Shown here one piece after another: positions 42,477-51,962 of a stretch of DNA of 64,000 nucleotides (its first letter is position 1; every line of letters starts with the position of its first letter). Source of the DNA: Roseomonas sp. KE2513 (GTDB taxonomy: Bacteria; Pseudomonadota; Alphaproteobacteria; Acetobacterales; Acetobacteraceae); the NCBI RefSeq assembly GCF_016107305.1, contig NZ_RCVR01000001.1, forward strand, positions 372,001-436,000. The letters are read 5' to 3'. The notes below the pieces were generated by a model. The model was not told the origin of the DNA. It saw only the letters and a program-made list of their open reading frames with translations, and searched no databases. The position numbers and the translations under genes are program-made.

Positions 42477-43411
42477 TGCGGGTGCTGTTGCACGCCCTGC
42501 CCTGGCTGGCGGCGATCGCGGCCTACTTCCTGATGCCGGAGCAATTGCCCCTGCTCTCCTCCATCGCCATCGCGGCGCTGTTCACCGTCTCGCTAGACCT
42601 GATCGTCGGCTATGCGGGGGTGGTGACGCTCGGGCAGGCCGCCTTCTTCGGGGCCGGGGCCTATACGGCGGGGCTGCTGGCGCAGAACGGCTGGGGCGAG
42701 CCTCTTTCCGGGCTGCTGGCGGCGGCGGCGGTGGCTACGGTTCTCGGGCTGATTACCGCGCCGCTCGTGCTGCGCTCGGGGGCGCTGGCGGGGTTGATGG
42801 TGACGCTCGGCCTCGGGCTGATGCTCTACGAAGCGGCGAACAAGGCCGCGCCTATTACCGGCGGGGCGGACGGGTTGCAGGGAGTGGAGGTCTGGCCGGT
42901 GCTCGGCGTCTTCCGCTTCGATCTCTACGGGCAGACGGCCTATCTCTACAGCCTCGCGGTCCTCTTTATTCTCTTCTGGTTGGCAAAGCTGATCGTGGCC
43001 TCGCCCTACGGCCTCTCACTGCGGGGGATCAACGGCAATCCCCGCCGCGCGCCGGCGCTGGGCGTGCCGGTGAAGGCGCGGCTGACGGCGGCCTATGCGC
43101 TGGCGGCCGCCTATGCCGGGGTGGCCGGCGCCCTGCTTGCCCAGACCACCGCCTTCGTCTCGCTCGATGCCCTCTCCTTCCAGCGCTCGGCTGACGGGCT
43201 GCTGATGCTGGTTCTGGGGGGCTTGGGCAGCCTCTACGGCGCGCTGATCGGGGCGGCGGCCTTTACCCTCGCGCACCACGCGCTGAGCGAGGCGAGCCCG
43301 ATTTTCTGGCAGTTCTGGCTCGGCATCGCGCTCATCGCGCTGGCGCTGTTCGGGCGCGGCGGGCTGATGGGGCTGTTACGGAAGCTCCTGCCGCGGGGGG
43401 CTGGCTCTTGA
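42476..43411 (+). CDS. Liv-type ABC permease (LivM-like), second operon
   Basis: This 311-residue LivM-like permease lacks the long N-terminal extension of the copy at 0.65 kb. The hallmark VSLDLIVGYAGVVTLGQAAFFGAGAYTAGLLAQ is clear, as are the cytoplasmic loop GLSLRGINGNPRRAPALGVPVKARLTAA and the VLGGLGSLYGALIGAAAFTLAHHAL end. Both ends overlap neighbouring genes, so the operon is tightly coupled. Confidence 0.94.
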   Translation: MRVLLHALPWLAAIAAYFLMPEQLPLLSSIAIAALFTVSLDLIVGYAGVVTLGQAAFFGAGAYTAGLLAQNGWGEPLSGLLAAAAVATVLGLITAPLVLRSGALAGLMVTLGLGLMLYEAANKAAPITGGADGLQGVEVWPVLGVFRFDLYGQTAYLYSLAVLFILFWLAKLIVASPYGLSLRGINGNPRRAPALGVPVKARLTAAYALAAAYAGVAGALLAQTTAFVSLDALSFQRSADGLLMLVLGGLGSLYGALIGAAAFTLAHHALSEASPIFWQFWLGIALIALALFGRGGLMGLLRKLLPRGAGS

Positions 43412-44187
43412 GCGGCGGCGCCCTTCAGACTCAGGGGCTGACACGCCGTTTCGGGACCTTCACGGCGGTCGACAAGGTCTCGCTCTCGGTAGCCGAGGGG
43501 GCGCGGCACGCGCTGATCGGGCCGAACGGCGCGGGCAAGACGACCTTCGTGAACCTGCTCTCCGGCGCTATCCCCGCCAGCGCCGGCAGCGTGGCACTAC
43601 TGGGGGAGGACGTAACGGCGGCGCCGCAGCACGCGCGGGTGCGGCGCGGCCTGGCGCGCACCTTTCAGGTGAACCAGCTCTTCGCCGAGCTTTCCCCGCG
43701 CGAGGCGGTGGTGCTGGCGGTATCGGAGCGCGCGGGGGCGGGCGGCACCTGGTGGCGTCCGGTTTCCTCCATGCCGGCACTGCGAGGGGAGGCGGATGCG
43801 CTGCTCGACCTCGTGCGCTTCCCCATCGCCGGGCGGGACGGGCGCACGGGCGCGCTCGCCTATGGGCGGCAGCGGCTGCTGGAGATCGCGCTAGCGCTCG
43901 CCATGAAACCCCGCGTGCTGCTGCTGGACGAGCCCGCCGCCGGCGTGCCGCCTGCCGAAAGCCGCGAGGTGCTGGAGGCCGTCTCCGCCCTGCCGCGCGA
44001 CGTGGCGGTGCTGCTCATCGAGCACGACATGGACCTTGTGTTTCGCTTCGCCGAGCGCATCACCGTGCTCGCCCAGGGCGCCGTGCTGGCGGATGGGGAG
44101 CCGAACGCCATCGCGCGCGATCCCCGCGTGAAGGAGGCCTATCTCGGCACCATGGAAGTAGGGGTTGGGGAGGTCGGCCATGGCTGA
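43408..44187 (+). CDS. Liv-type ABC ATP-binding protein (LivG-like), second operon
   Basis: This 259-residue ABC ATPase has Walker A GPNGAGKT, the YGRQRLLEIALALAM signature region, Walker B VLLLDEPAAGV and the H-loop LLIEHDMDLVFRFAERI. The C-terminal VKEAYLG is LivG-like. The start appears to be a TTG overlapping the previous stop (TTGA), since no ATG fits the N-terminus (LQTQGLTRRFGTFTAVDKV). Confidence 0.93.
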   Translation: MSGGALQTQGLTRRFGTFTAVDKVSLSVAEGARHALIGPNGAGKTTFVNLLSGAIPASAGSVALLGEDVTAAPQHARVRRGLARTFQVNQLFAELSPREAVVLAVSERAGAGGTWWRPVSSMPALRGEADALLDLVRFPIAGRDGRTGALAYGRQRLLEIALALAMKPRVLLLDEPAAGVPPAESREVLEAVSALPRDVAVLLIEHDMDLVFRFAERITVLAQGAVLADGEPNAIARDPRVKEAYLGTMEVGVGEVGHG

Positions 44188-44890
44188 GCCGCTCCTCGTC
44201 GTGGACGGCCTCACCGGCGGGTGGGGCGAGGGCGTGGTGCTGGAGAACCTCTCCCTCTCGCTGCGGGAGGGCGAGGCGATGGCGCTGCTCGGCCGCAACG
44301 GTGCCGGCAAGACAACGCTCATCTGCTCACTGATGGGCGTGGCCCGGCGCCGCGCTGGGGCGATCCGCCTCGGCGGGGTTCCGCTGGAGCGGCTGGCGAC
44401 GGAGAGGCGCGCCGTCCTCGGCCTCGGCTGGGTGCCGCAGGAGCGCAACATCTTCCGCTCCCTCACGGTGGAGGAGAACCTGACCGCCGTGGCCCGCCCC
44501 GGGCGTTGGGACCTCCGGGCTGTCTACGGCCTGATGCCGCGGTTGGAGGAGCGCCGCGCCAATCTCGGCAATGAGCTGTCGGGCGGGGAGCAGCAGATGC
44601 TTGCCCTCGGCCGCGCGCTGATGCTGAACCCGCGCCTGCTGCTGCTAGACGAGCCGCTGGAGGGCCTGGCCCCCGTGATCGTCCAGGCCTTGCTCGCCGC
44701 CATCCGCCGCCTCGTGCGGGACGAGGGGATGACGGCGATCATCGTGGAGCAGCACGCCCACCAGATCCTCCCCATCGCCGACCGTGCCGTGATCCTTGAT
44801 CGCGGGCGGGTGGCGGCGGAGGGGTCCGCGGCGGAGATGCTGGCCGCGCCGGAAATTCTCGACCGGCATCTCGGCCTGAACGCGCATTAG
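44180..44890 (+). CDS. Liv-type ABC ATP-binding protein (LivF-like), second operon
   Basis: This 236-residue ABC ATPase has Walker A GRNGAGKTT, the LivF marker WVPQERNIFRSLTVEENL, the LSGGEQQMLALGRALM signature, Walker B LLLLDEPLEGL and the IVEQHAHQIL switch. The ATG at 44180 overlaps the preceding gene by 8 bp; an upstream in-frame TTG is less likely. It ends 20 bp before the MetE-like gene. Confidence 0.94.
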   Translation: MAEPLLVVDGLTGGWGEGVVLENLSLSLREGEAMALLGRNGAGKTTLICSLMGVARRRAGAIRLGGVPLERLATERRAVLGLGWVPQERNIFRSLTVEENLTAVARPGRWDLRAVYGLMPRLEERRANLGNELSGGEQQMLALGRALMLNPRLLLLDEPLEGLAPVIVQALLAAIRRLVRDEGMTAIIVEQHAHQILPIADRAVILDRGRVAAEGSAAEMLAAPEILDRHLGLNAH

Positions 44891-44910
44891 AAGTCACCAA
44901 GGAGAACGCC

Positions 44911-46020
44911 ATGCCGAATGGCAAGCCACCCTTCCGCGCCGACCATGTGGGCAGCCTGCTGCGCCCCCCCGTGCTGCGGGAGGCCCGTGCCGCCCGCGCG
45001 GCCGGGCAGAAGGACGACGATGCCGTGCGCGAGGTCGAGGACCGCTGCATCGCCGACGCCATCCGCGAGCAGAAGAACGTCGGCCTCAAGGCCGTGACGG
45101 ACGGCGAGTACCGCCGCGCCTTCTGGCATTTCGACTTCCTGGCGAAGCTCGGCGGCGTCGAGATGTACGAGGCCGATCAGGGCATTCAGTTCCAGGGCGG
45201 GCAGACGAAATCCTACGGCCTCAAGGTCACCTCGAAGCTCCGCTACGAGGCCCATCCCTTCGTGCAGGACTTTGCCTATGTCGCCGCCCATGCTGATGGC
45301 GCGGTGGCGAAGCAGACCATTCCCTCCCCCTCCGTGCTGCATTTCCGCGGCGGGCGGCGGGCGGTGGACGCGGCCGTCTATCCGGAGATGGACGCCTTCT
45401 TCGCGGACCTGGCCGGCGCCTACAACGGCGCGATGAAGGCCTTCGCCGCCGCCGGCTGCCGCTACCTGCAGCTTGACGAGGTGAACATCGCCTATCTCTG
45501 CGATCCGAATCAGGTCGCGATGCTCAAGGCCCGCGGTGACGACACCGACAACCTGCTGAACCGCTACGCGGACATCATCAACGGCACGATCGAGGGCCGG
45601 CCCTCGGACATGTTTGTCTCGATGCACCTCTGCCGCGGCAACTTCCAGTCGATGCACATCGCCGCCGGCGGCTACGACCCGGTGGCGGAGGTGCTGTTCA
45701 ACGGCATCAACGTCGATGCCTACTTCATGGAATACGACGACGAGCGCTCGGGCAGCTTCGCGCCGCTGCGCTTCCTGCCGAAGGGCAAAACGGTGGTGCT
45801 GGGCCTCGTCACCAGCAAGCGCGGCGAGCTGGAGACGAAGGACGAGCTGAAGCGCCGGATCGAGGAGGCGGCGAAGCACTGCCCGATCGAGCAGCTCGCG
45901 CTTTCCCCGCAATGCGGCTTCGCCTCGACCGAGGAGGGCAACCTGCTGACCGTCGAGCAGCAATGGGCCAAGCTGCGGCTCTGCGTCGATGTCGCCCGCG
46001 AGGTCTGGGGCGAGGTGTAA
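44911..46020 (+). CDS. MetE C-terminal-domain (core-MetE/YxjG-type) methyltransferase
   Basis: This 369-residue protein matches only the C-terminal catalytic barrel of cobalamin-independent methionine synthase, lacking the N-terminal half of full MetE (about 750 residues). Zinc-site motifs are visible: HLCRGNF near residue 240 and QCGFAST near residue 334, with the substrate-facing LQLDEVNIAYL near residue 190. Such proteins transfer a methyl group to homocysteine or a related thiol from donors that vary between subfamilies. It follows the second Liv operon by 20 bp with AAGGAGA before its ATG, so co-transcription is likely. A bidirectional hairpin follows it. Confidence 0.88.
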   Translation: MPNGKPPFRADHVGSLLRPPVLREARAARAAGQKDDDAVREVEDRCIADAIREQKNVGLKAVTDGEYRRAFWHFDFLAKLGGVEMYEADQGIQFQGGQTKSYGLKVTSKLRYEAHPFVQDFAYVAAHADGAVAKQTIPSPSVLHFRGGRRAVDAAVYPEMDAFFADLAGAYNGAMKAFAAAGCRYLQLDEVNIAYLCDPNQVAMLKARGDDTDNLLNRYADIINGTIEGRPSDMFVSMHLCRGNFQSMHIAAGGYDPVAEVLFNGINVDAYFMEYDDERSGSFAPLRFLPKGKTVVLGLVTSKRGELETKDELKRRIEEAAKHCPIEQLALSPQCGFASTEEGNLLTVEQQWAKLRLCVDVAREVWGEV

Positions 46021-46027
46021 CCGGGCC

Positions 46028-46050
46028 GGGCCGGGGGCGTTCCCCGGCCC
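46028..46050. terminator. Hairpin between convergent metE-like and obgE genes
   Basis: GGGCCGGGG-GCGTT-CCCCGGCCC is a perfect 9-bp stem, followed by TTCCT on the plus strand. It probably ends the transporter/MetE-like transcript and may act in both directions. Confidence 0.65.
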
Positions 46051-46053
46051 TTC

Positions 46054-47401
<1,348 letters not shown>

Positions 47402-47437
47402 GGTCTGTCTCCTTGGCTTATCTGGGGGCTTCTGGGA

Positions 47438-47752
47438 TTAGGCCGCGATGTCGCCGATGCGCAGAACCGTCAGGTTCTGGCGGTGGCCATTCTTGCGGCG
47501 GCTGTTCTGGCGGCGGCGCTTCTTGAAGATGATCACCTTCTCGCCGCGCTTCTGCTCAAGCACCGTGGCGGTGACGGTCGCGCCGGGCACCGTCGGCGCG
47601 CCGATGGTCAGGCCGGACTCGCCGCCCACCGCCAGCACGTCGTGGAAGGTGATGGAGGCGCCGGCCTCACCCTCGAGCTTCTCCACGGTGAGGACGGCGT
47701 TCGGGGTCACGCGGTACTGCTTGCCGCCGGTGCGGATCACTGCGTAGGTCAT
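47438..47752 (-). CDS. rplU: 50S ribosomal protein L21
   Basis: This 104-residue 23S rRNA-binding protein starts [31 protein letters not shown] and ends [24 protein letters not shown], both diagnostic. The ATG at 47752 is chosen since upstream in-frame codons are outside the family. The first gene of the rplU-rpmA pair, it has about 210 bases of leader/promoter sequence before tRNA-Ser on the opposite strand. Confidence 0.97.
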   Translation of the reverse strand: MTYAVIRTGGKQYRVTPNAVLTVEKLEGEAGASITFHDVLAVGGESGLTIGAPTVPGATVTATVLEQKRGEKVIIFKKRRRQNSRRKNGHRQNLTVLRIGDIAA

Positions 47753-47964
47753 GGGGGTGAGGGTCCGCTCTCGTCTCGGCCGGTTTGATGGAGGCCGGGC
47801 TGATCCTGGCCAGGTCGTGCTTGTACCGGCGGGGCCCGCACCCTGGAAGGGGGAGCTCACCGGAGAGGCGGGCATATAGCGGTCCGGAACCCGGCCCGTC
47901 AACATCGGTCTCGCTCATGGTGCGTTGCAAGGGGCGGCGGGGGGCATTATAGGGGCGCCACGCC

Positions 47965-48054
<90 letters not shown>

Positions 48055-48777
48055 TTTTGCTTATACCGCCTGCGTCCGTGAGCCTCCGCCCACCTCCGAG
48101 CTTCGGAGGCGAGCTGTTGATGCGGCTCCGTTTTCTGCCCCGCAAGCCGCTGTTTTTTCGGTCCGTCCGGCAGCCCCCCCTCGCAACTCGTGGGCTGAGC
48201 TCACGGCCCAGGGGAGAAGCCAAAGTCGCCCAGATCAGAGGAAGGGCGGTCGAGGCGTTGCCCACCGGGCCGGAACGCAAGGCCATGGAACAGGCCTGTG
48301 CTCGAAGGCTGCAACGCCGCCCATTCCTATGGTGGCTTGTGTAGCCTCTCACCCCGTGAGTTCATCGCCAGCCATTCGCCTGCCCGGTCTTGCAGGCAGC
48401 ACTCCAAGCCGCGACCTCCGCGGTGGATTCTTCCCAATCATACCGTTCCAAGTCGCTCGCGCCCGGGATGGAGGTGGTATCCGCCCCGTAGGTGCAGCGC
48501 GTTCTCCGGTGCTGCGGCTGCCCGGATAGCGCGATGGACGGGGTGTTGTGGCAATGCCGTGAGACGAGGGCGTCAGCCCCATACGGCGGAGATGATGCAG
48601 ACTGTTCGGCCGCTCCCGTTATGCCGGGCCAGGGCTGCCGAGGGATTGTCGAGCTGAATGTAAGCCACGGCGAGTGGCGGCACAGACCTGTCACCCAGTC
48701 CCGGCGGCGCCCGAAACAGCGTTTGCGGGTAGCTGTCAGCATTACTACGGTCAGCCTCGGTTTGACGGAGTTACGTC
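48055..48777. other. Poorly coding 0.7 kb downstream of tRNA-Ser
   Basis: No convincing gene is seen. A perfect 7-bp hairpin (CCTCCGA-GCT-TCGGAGG, near 48094) may end the tRNA transcript. A minus-strand open frame at 48362-48742 (126 codons, rich in Cys, Trp and His) and a plus-strand frame near 48100-48344 have unusual composition for this genome and no recognised motif. They may be decayed genes. No integrase or second copy of the tRNA 3' end was found. Confidence 0.5.
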
Positions 48778-50874
48778 ATGTTTGCTGCCCTGGACCTCGC
48801 AAGCCGGGCTGCGATCGGCGCCGGGTTGGTCCTGGCCTCCGCCTGGTTGGCGACGCAAGCCCTCGAGGTCGTCCTGCGCCGCCGGGGCTCGATTTGGCAT
48901 ATCCCCGCTTCACGGCGAAGCCGGCGCGTCCTTGAGGCGTACGCGTTCGCCGTAGCAATGGCCCTTCTCGCCGCAGCGCTCGCCAGTTGGCTCGGCACGA
49001 TCCTCGGCGTGCCTTTCTGGTTTGGAGCAGCTATAGCCGCAGCCGCGTCGTTGTGGGCCACACTCAGGGTGGCCAAGCTGTTCCAGCAGGTTCGGGAATT
49101 GGGCGAGACCCTGATTGCCGATGGCGTGACGGAGGTGGCCCTTGACCCCCTACCGGCCGCCGCTCCTCCAGCGGGCGGCCGCCGCATCGTCATCCTGTGC
49201 GACGGGACCGGTAACCGCCCACCAGACGCCGATGACCCTGCCGCAACAAACGTGTGGAAGCTGGGGCAGGCGCTGGTCGAGGATGAGACCCAGACGATCT
49301 GGTACGATCCAGGCGTCGGCACCGGCACGTCGCGCGCGGCCCGGGCAGGTGCCGCCTTGGAGCGGTGGGCGGGGTGGCTATGGCTTTCTCCGCTGGCGAC
49401 GGCGCTCGGCATTGCCGGGCGACTGCGGCAGGGGTGGGAAGGCCTGACCGGTACGGGCATCACCGAAAACATCTTGGATGGCTACGCCGAGATTGTCCGC
49501 CAGTACCGTCCCGGCGACCGCATCTACATCTTCGGCTTCTCCCGCGGCGCCTACACGGCGCGCGCGATCGCCGGGGTGATCCGCACCTGTGGGCTTCTGA
49601 AGGCGTCCAACCTTCGCTACGCGCCCGCCTTGGTGTCGCTCTACTCGGCCCAGCGCGGCCGGGTAGGAGAAAGCCGCAGCACCGGCGTACCGGTCCAGGA
49701 CGAGTTCGTCTGGCGCGAGGTTCCCATCGAGATGCTGGGCGTGTTCGACACGGTCGCCTCGCTGGGCGCGCCGCTCTGGGGTTGGTGGTTCAAGCCCCAG
49801 GGATTTGAGAGCCGGGCACTCAACACCAGCCCGATGCCAAACTGCCGCCATGTCTACCACGCGCTCTCCATGGACGAGCGTCGGGCCACCTTCTTCCCAA
49901 CCCTGTTCTGGAAGGCTGGGGGCACCCGCTCCGGGTGGACGGAGACCCTGGAGCAGGTCTGGTTCCGGGGCGTGCACGCCGATATCGGGGGCGGATACCC
50001 GGAGACTGGCCTGTCCGATATCACCCTCGGATGGATGCTCGAGCGGGCCATGAGGCATGACCTCGCTGTCAGGCCCGGCACTCTCGCGGCGTTGAAGCCC
50101 GACCCGATGGCGCGCCTCCACGACGAGACGTCGCGCCGCCCATCCTGGAGCTGGCTAGGTACCTGGCCGCGATGGGCGCAGGTCTTTGGTGGGCCACCAA
50201 CCACCGGTGCGGGCATCTCGGTCCACAGCAGTGTCTTTGAGCGGGCGCAAAGGGTTTACGCGAAGACGGGCCGCTACGATCTCCATGACCTTCGCCCCGG
50301 CGAGACAGTGGCCTTCCGCGCGGAGGCGCACCGGCAGTGGGACCGAACCGGGCTTATCCTTCAGGGCGATCCCGATCGGCCAATCTACTACCGGCTGCGG
50401 TGGGTAGGCGGCCTTTGGCGTGACGCCAGTTGCCCCCCATGCGGACCTGCGGGCAACGTGGCGGGGGAGCGGCCGGGTGACCCGCGGTGGCGAGCGCGCT
50501 GGCGCAGGCGTGTCCGGGGGGCGCCCTGGATGACCCTTTGCGTCACGATCGCCGGGCCGCGGCGATGGCCTCTGCGCGAGTTGCCGCTCGGCTTGGCCTT
50601 CGCCTACCTGCTCAAGCGCGATCCCAGGCTCTTGCTGAACCAACTGGCTCCGATCGGGCAGAGCCTGACGATGGAAGGCAGCAGCGTTCTTATCCGGAGC
50701 GAGCGTCCCGCAGGCATGCTCTACCTGTTCGCCAATGATCTCTGGCAGACCTACCTCAACAACTCCGGGGAACTCGAACTGGAGCTGACCAGACTTGACG
50801 GGAAGCTTGGCCTGGAGGAGGCGGTCTGGGTGCTTCCAAGAATAGGTCCTTGGCACTTCGTATCGCCGAGTTGA
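48778..50874 (+). CDS. DUF2235 alpha/beta-hydrolase, membrane-anchored, Tle-like
   Basis: This 698-residue protein has two or three N-terminal hydrophobic segments (residues about 8-32 and 52-95), then a DUF2235 lipase-like domain beginning RRIVILCDGTGN near residue 138. The nucleophile Ser255 lies in GFSRGA, a possible acidic residue in MLGVFDTVASLG, and a His in WFRGVHADIGGGYPE. This matches the family that includes type VI secretion phospholipase effectors (Tle). No T6SS, VgrG or immunity gene is adjacent, so a housekeeping membrane lipase role is equally possible. The C-terminal 250 residues are not recognised. Confidence 0.8.
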   Translation: MFAALDLASRAAIGAGLVLASAWLATQALEVVLRRRGSIWHIPASRRSRRVLEAYAFAVAMALLAAALASWLGTILGVPFWFGAAIAAAASLWATLRVAKLFQQVRELGETLIADGVTEVALDPLPAAAPPAGGRRIVILCDGTGNRPPDADDPAATNVWKLGQALVEDETQTIWYDPGVGTGTSRAARAGAALERWAGWLWLSPLATALGIAGRLRQGWEGLTGTGITENILDGYAEIVRQYRPGDRIYIFGFSRGAYTARAIAGVIRTCGLLKASNLRYAPALVSLYSAQRGRVGESRSTGVPVQDEFVWREVPIEMLGVFDTVASLGAPLWGWWFKPQGFESRALNTSPMPNCRHVYHALSMDERRATFFPTLFWKAGGTRSGWTETLEQVWFRGVHADIGGGYPETGLSDITLGWMLERAMRHDLAVRPGTLAALKPDPMARLHDETSRRPSWSWLGTWPRWAQVFGGPPTTGAGISVHSSVFERAQRVYAKTGRYDLHDLRPGETVAFRAEAHRQWDRTGLILQGDPDRPIYYRLRWVGGLWRDASCPPCGPAGNVAGERPGDPRWRARWRRRVRGAPWMTLCVTIAGPRRWPLRELPLGLAFAYLLKRDPRLLLNQLAPIGQSLTMEGSSVLIRSERPAGMLYLFANDLWQTYLNNSGELELELTRLDGKLGLEEAVWVLPRIGPWHFVSPS

Positions 50875-50968
50875 AGTGTTGCGCCTGGTTGAAGGACGGT
50901 TGCTCCCTTGCCAGTTGAACCATGCCCCCTCTGGATTGACCACGCCATCTGCTTGCTACGGTGCTCGA

Positions 50969-51688
50969 GTGCAGGCTCCTGAAAGTTCCTGGTACGACGC
51001 GAATGCTGCCCGGCTGGCGGCTGCCTATGAGGCGGTCCCACCGACGGTTACCCGCGACTGGCTGGCCGATCTGCTGCCCGCACCTCCTGCGGTCATTATC
51101 GATGTCGGTGCGGGCACCGGCCGTGACGCGGGCGCCTACGCCGGGGCTGGATACGAGGTCGTCGCCATCGAGCCCTCGACCGCGATGCGGGCGGAAGCCG
51201 AGGCACGGCACCCCTCACCAAGGATTCGCTGGCTCGCGGACAGCCTGCCCGCCCTGACGACGGCGTCCCGCTCGGGTGTTGCGGCCGACGTGGTATCCCT
51301 GAGCGCGGTCTGGCAGCACGTCGCGCCCTCAGACCGGCCACGTGCCTTCCGGAAGCTAGTAGGTCTTTTAAGGCCGGGCGGGCTGCTCGTCATGACCCTG
51401 CGCCACGGACCTGACGATGGGCGCGGCGGACACCCTGTCAGCTTCGCTGAGGTCGAGACCTTGGCTCGTAGCCACGGCATGCAGGTGGTTCGCGCTGTGC
51501 CGTCTCCCGACCTCCAGGGACGCCCTGACATTTCCTGGACCGCCGTAGTCCTCCGCCTGCCGGATGACGCGGCGGGCGCCCTGCCGCAGCTGCCCCACCT
51601 CATCTTGCCGGAGGTCAAGAACGCCACCTACACATTAGGCACTCCGGCTCGCCCAATTGGCGCACGAGCCGAGCGAAGACGCGGCTGA
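50969..51688 (+). CDS. Class I SAM-dependent methyltransferase with IS-derived C-terminus
   Basis: This 239-residue protein carries methyltransferase motif I (VIIDVGAGTGRDAGAYAGAGYEVVAIEPS) and the later VSLSAVWQHV and LRPGGLLVMTLRHGP. I favour the GTG at 50969, while a longer frame begins at 50876. The last 18 or so codons (from about 51634) read antisense through an IS5-family transposase remnant, so the natural C-terminus was probably replaced by insertion. The substrate is unknown; function may be retained because the core fold is complete. Confidence 0.75.
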   Translation: MQAPESSWYDANAARLAAAYEAVPPTVTRDWLADLLPAPPAVIIDVGAGTGRDAGAYAGAGYEVVAIEPSTAMRAEAEARHPSPRIRWLADSLPALTTASRSGVAADVVSLSAVWQHVAPSDRPRAFRKLVGLLRPGGLLVMTLRHGPDDGRGGHPVSFAEVETLARSHGMQVVRAVPSPDLQGRPDISWTAVVLRLPDDAAGALPQLPHLILPEVKNATYTLGTPARPIGARAERRRG

Positions 51689-51904
51689 ACACGACCAAGT
51701 GGCACCATCGCACGAGGCGGTTGTACAGGGCCTCGTGTGGCCCGTACTCGGCAGACGCGTCGCGCCAGCGCGGCCCATTGCGGATCACGTGGATGATGCC
51801 GCTGACCACCCGCTGATCGTCGATCCGAGGCAGCCTGTGCGAGAGCGGGAGGAGGGCGCAACCCGCCGGATCTGCGCCCTCGTGAGCCAGTACAGGTCAG
51901 CCAT
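51633..51904 (-). pseudogene. IS5-family transposase remnant (frameshifted, truncated)
   Basis: On the minus strand an ATG at 51904 gives MADLYWLTRAQIRRVAP, the start of an IS5-type transposase. The frame then shifts by an apparent single-base loss near 51855 and continues LPLSHRLPRIDDQRVVSG, IIHVIRNGPRWRDASAEYGP and HEALYNRLVRW, up to about LGEPECLM. Homology ends near 51633, so the catalytic DDE part is absent. It explains most of the 274-base gap between the methyltransferase and hydrolase genes. Confidence 0.85.
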
Positions 51905-51962
51905 GGCAGCACCTCCGGCCGCCATCGAGATCAGGTGCTAGCCCTATCAACGGGTCCTGAGC

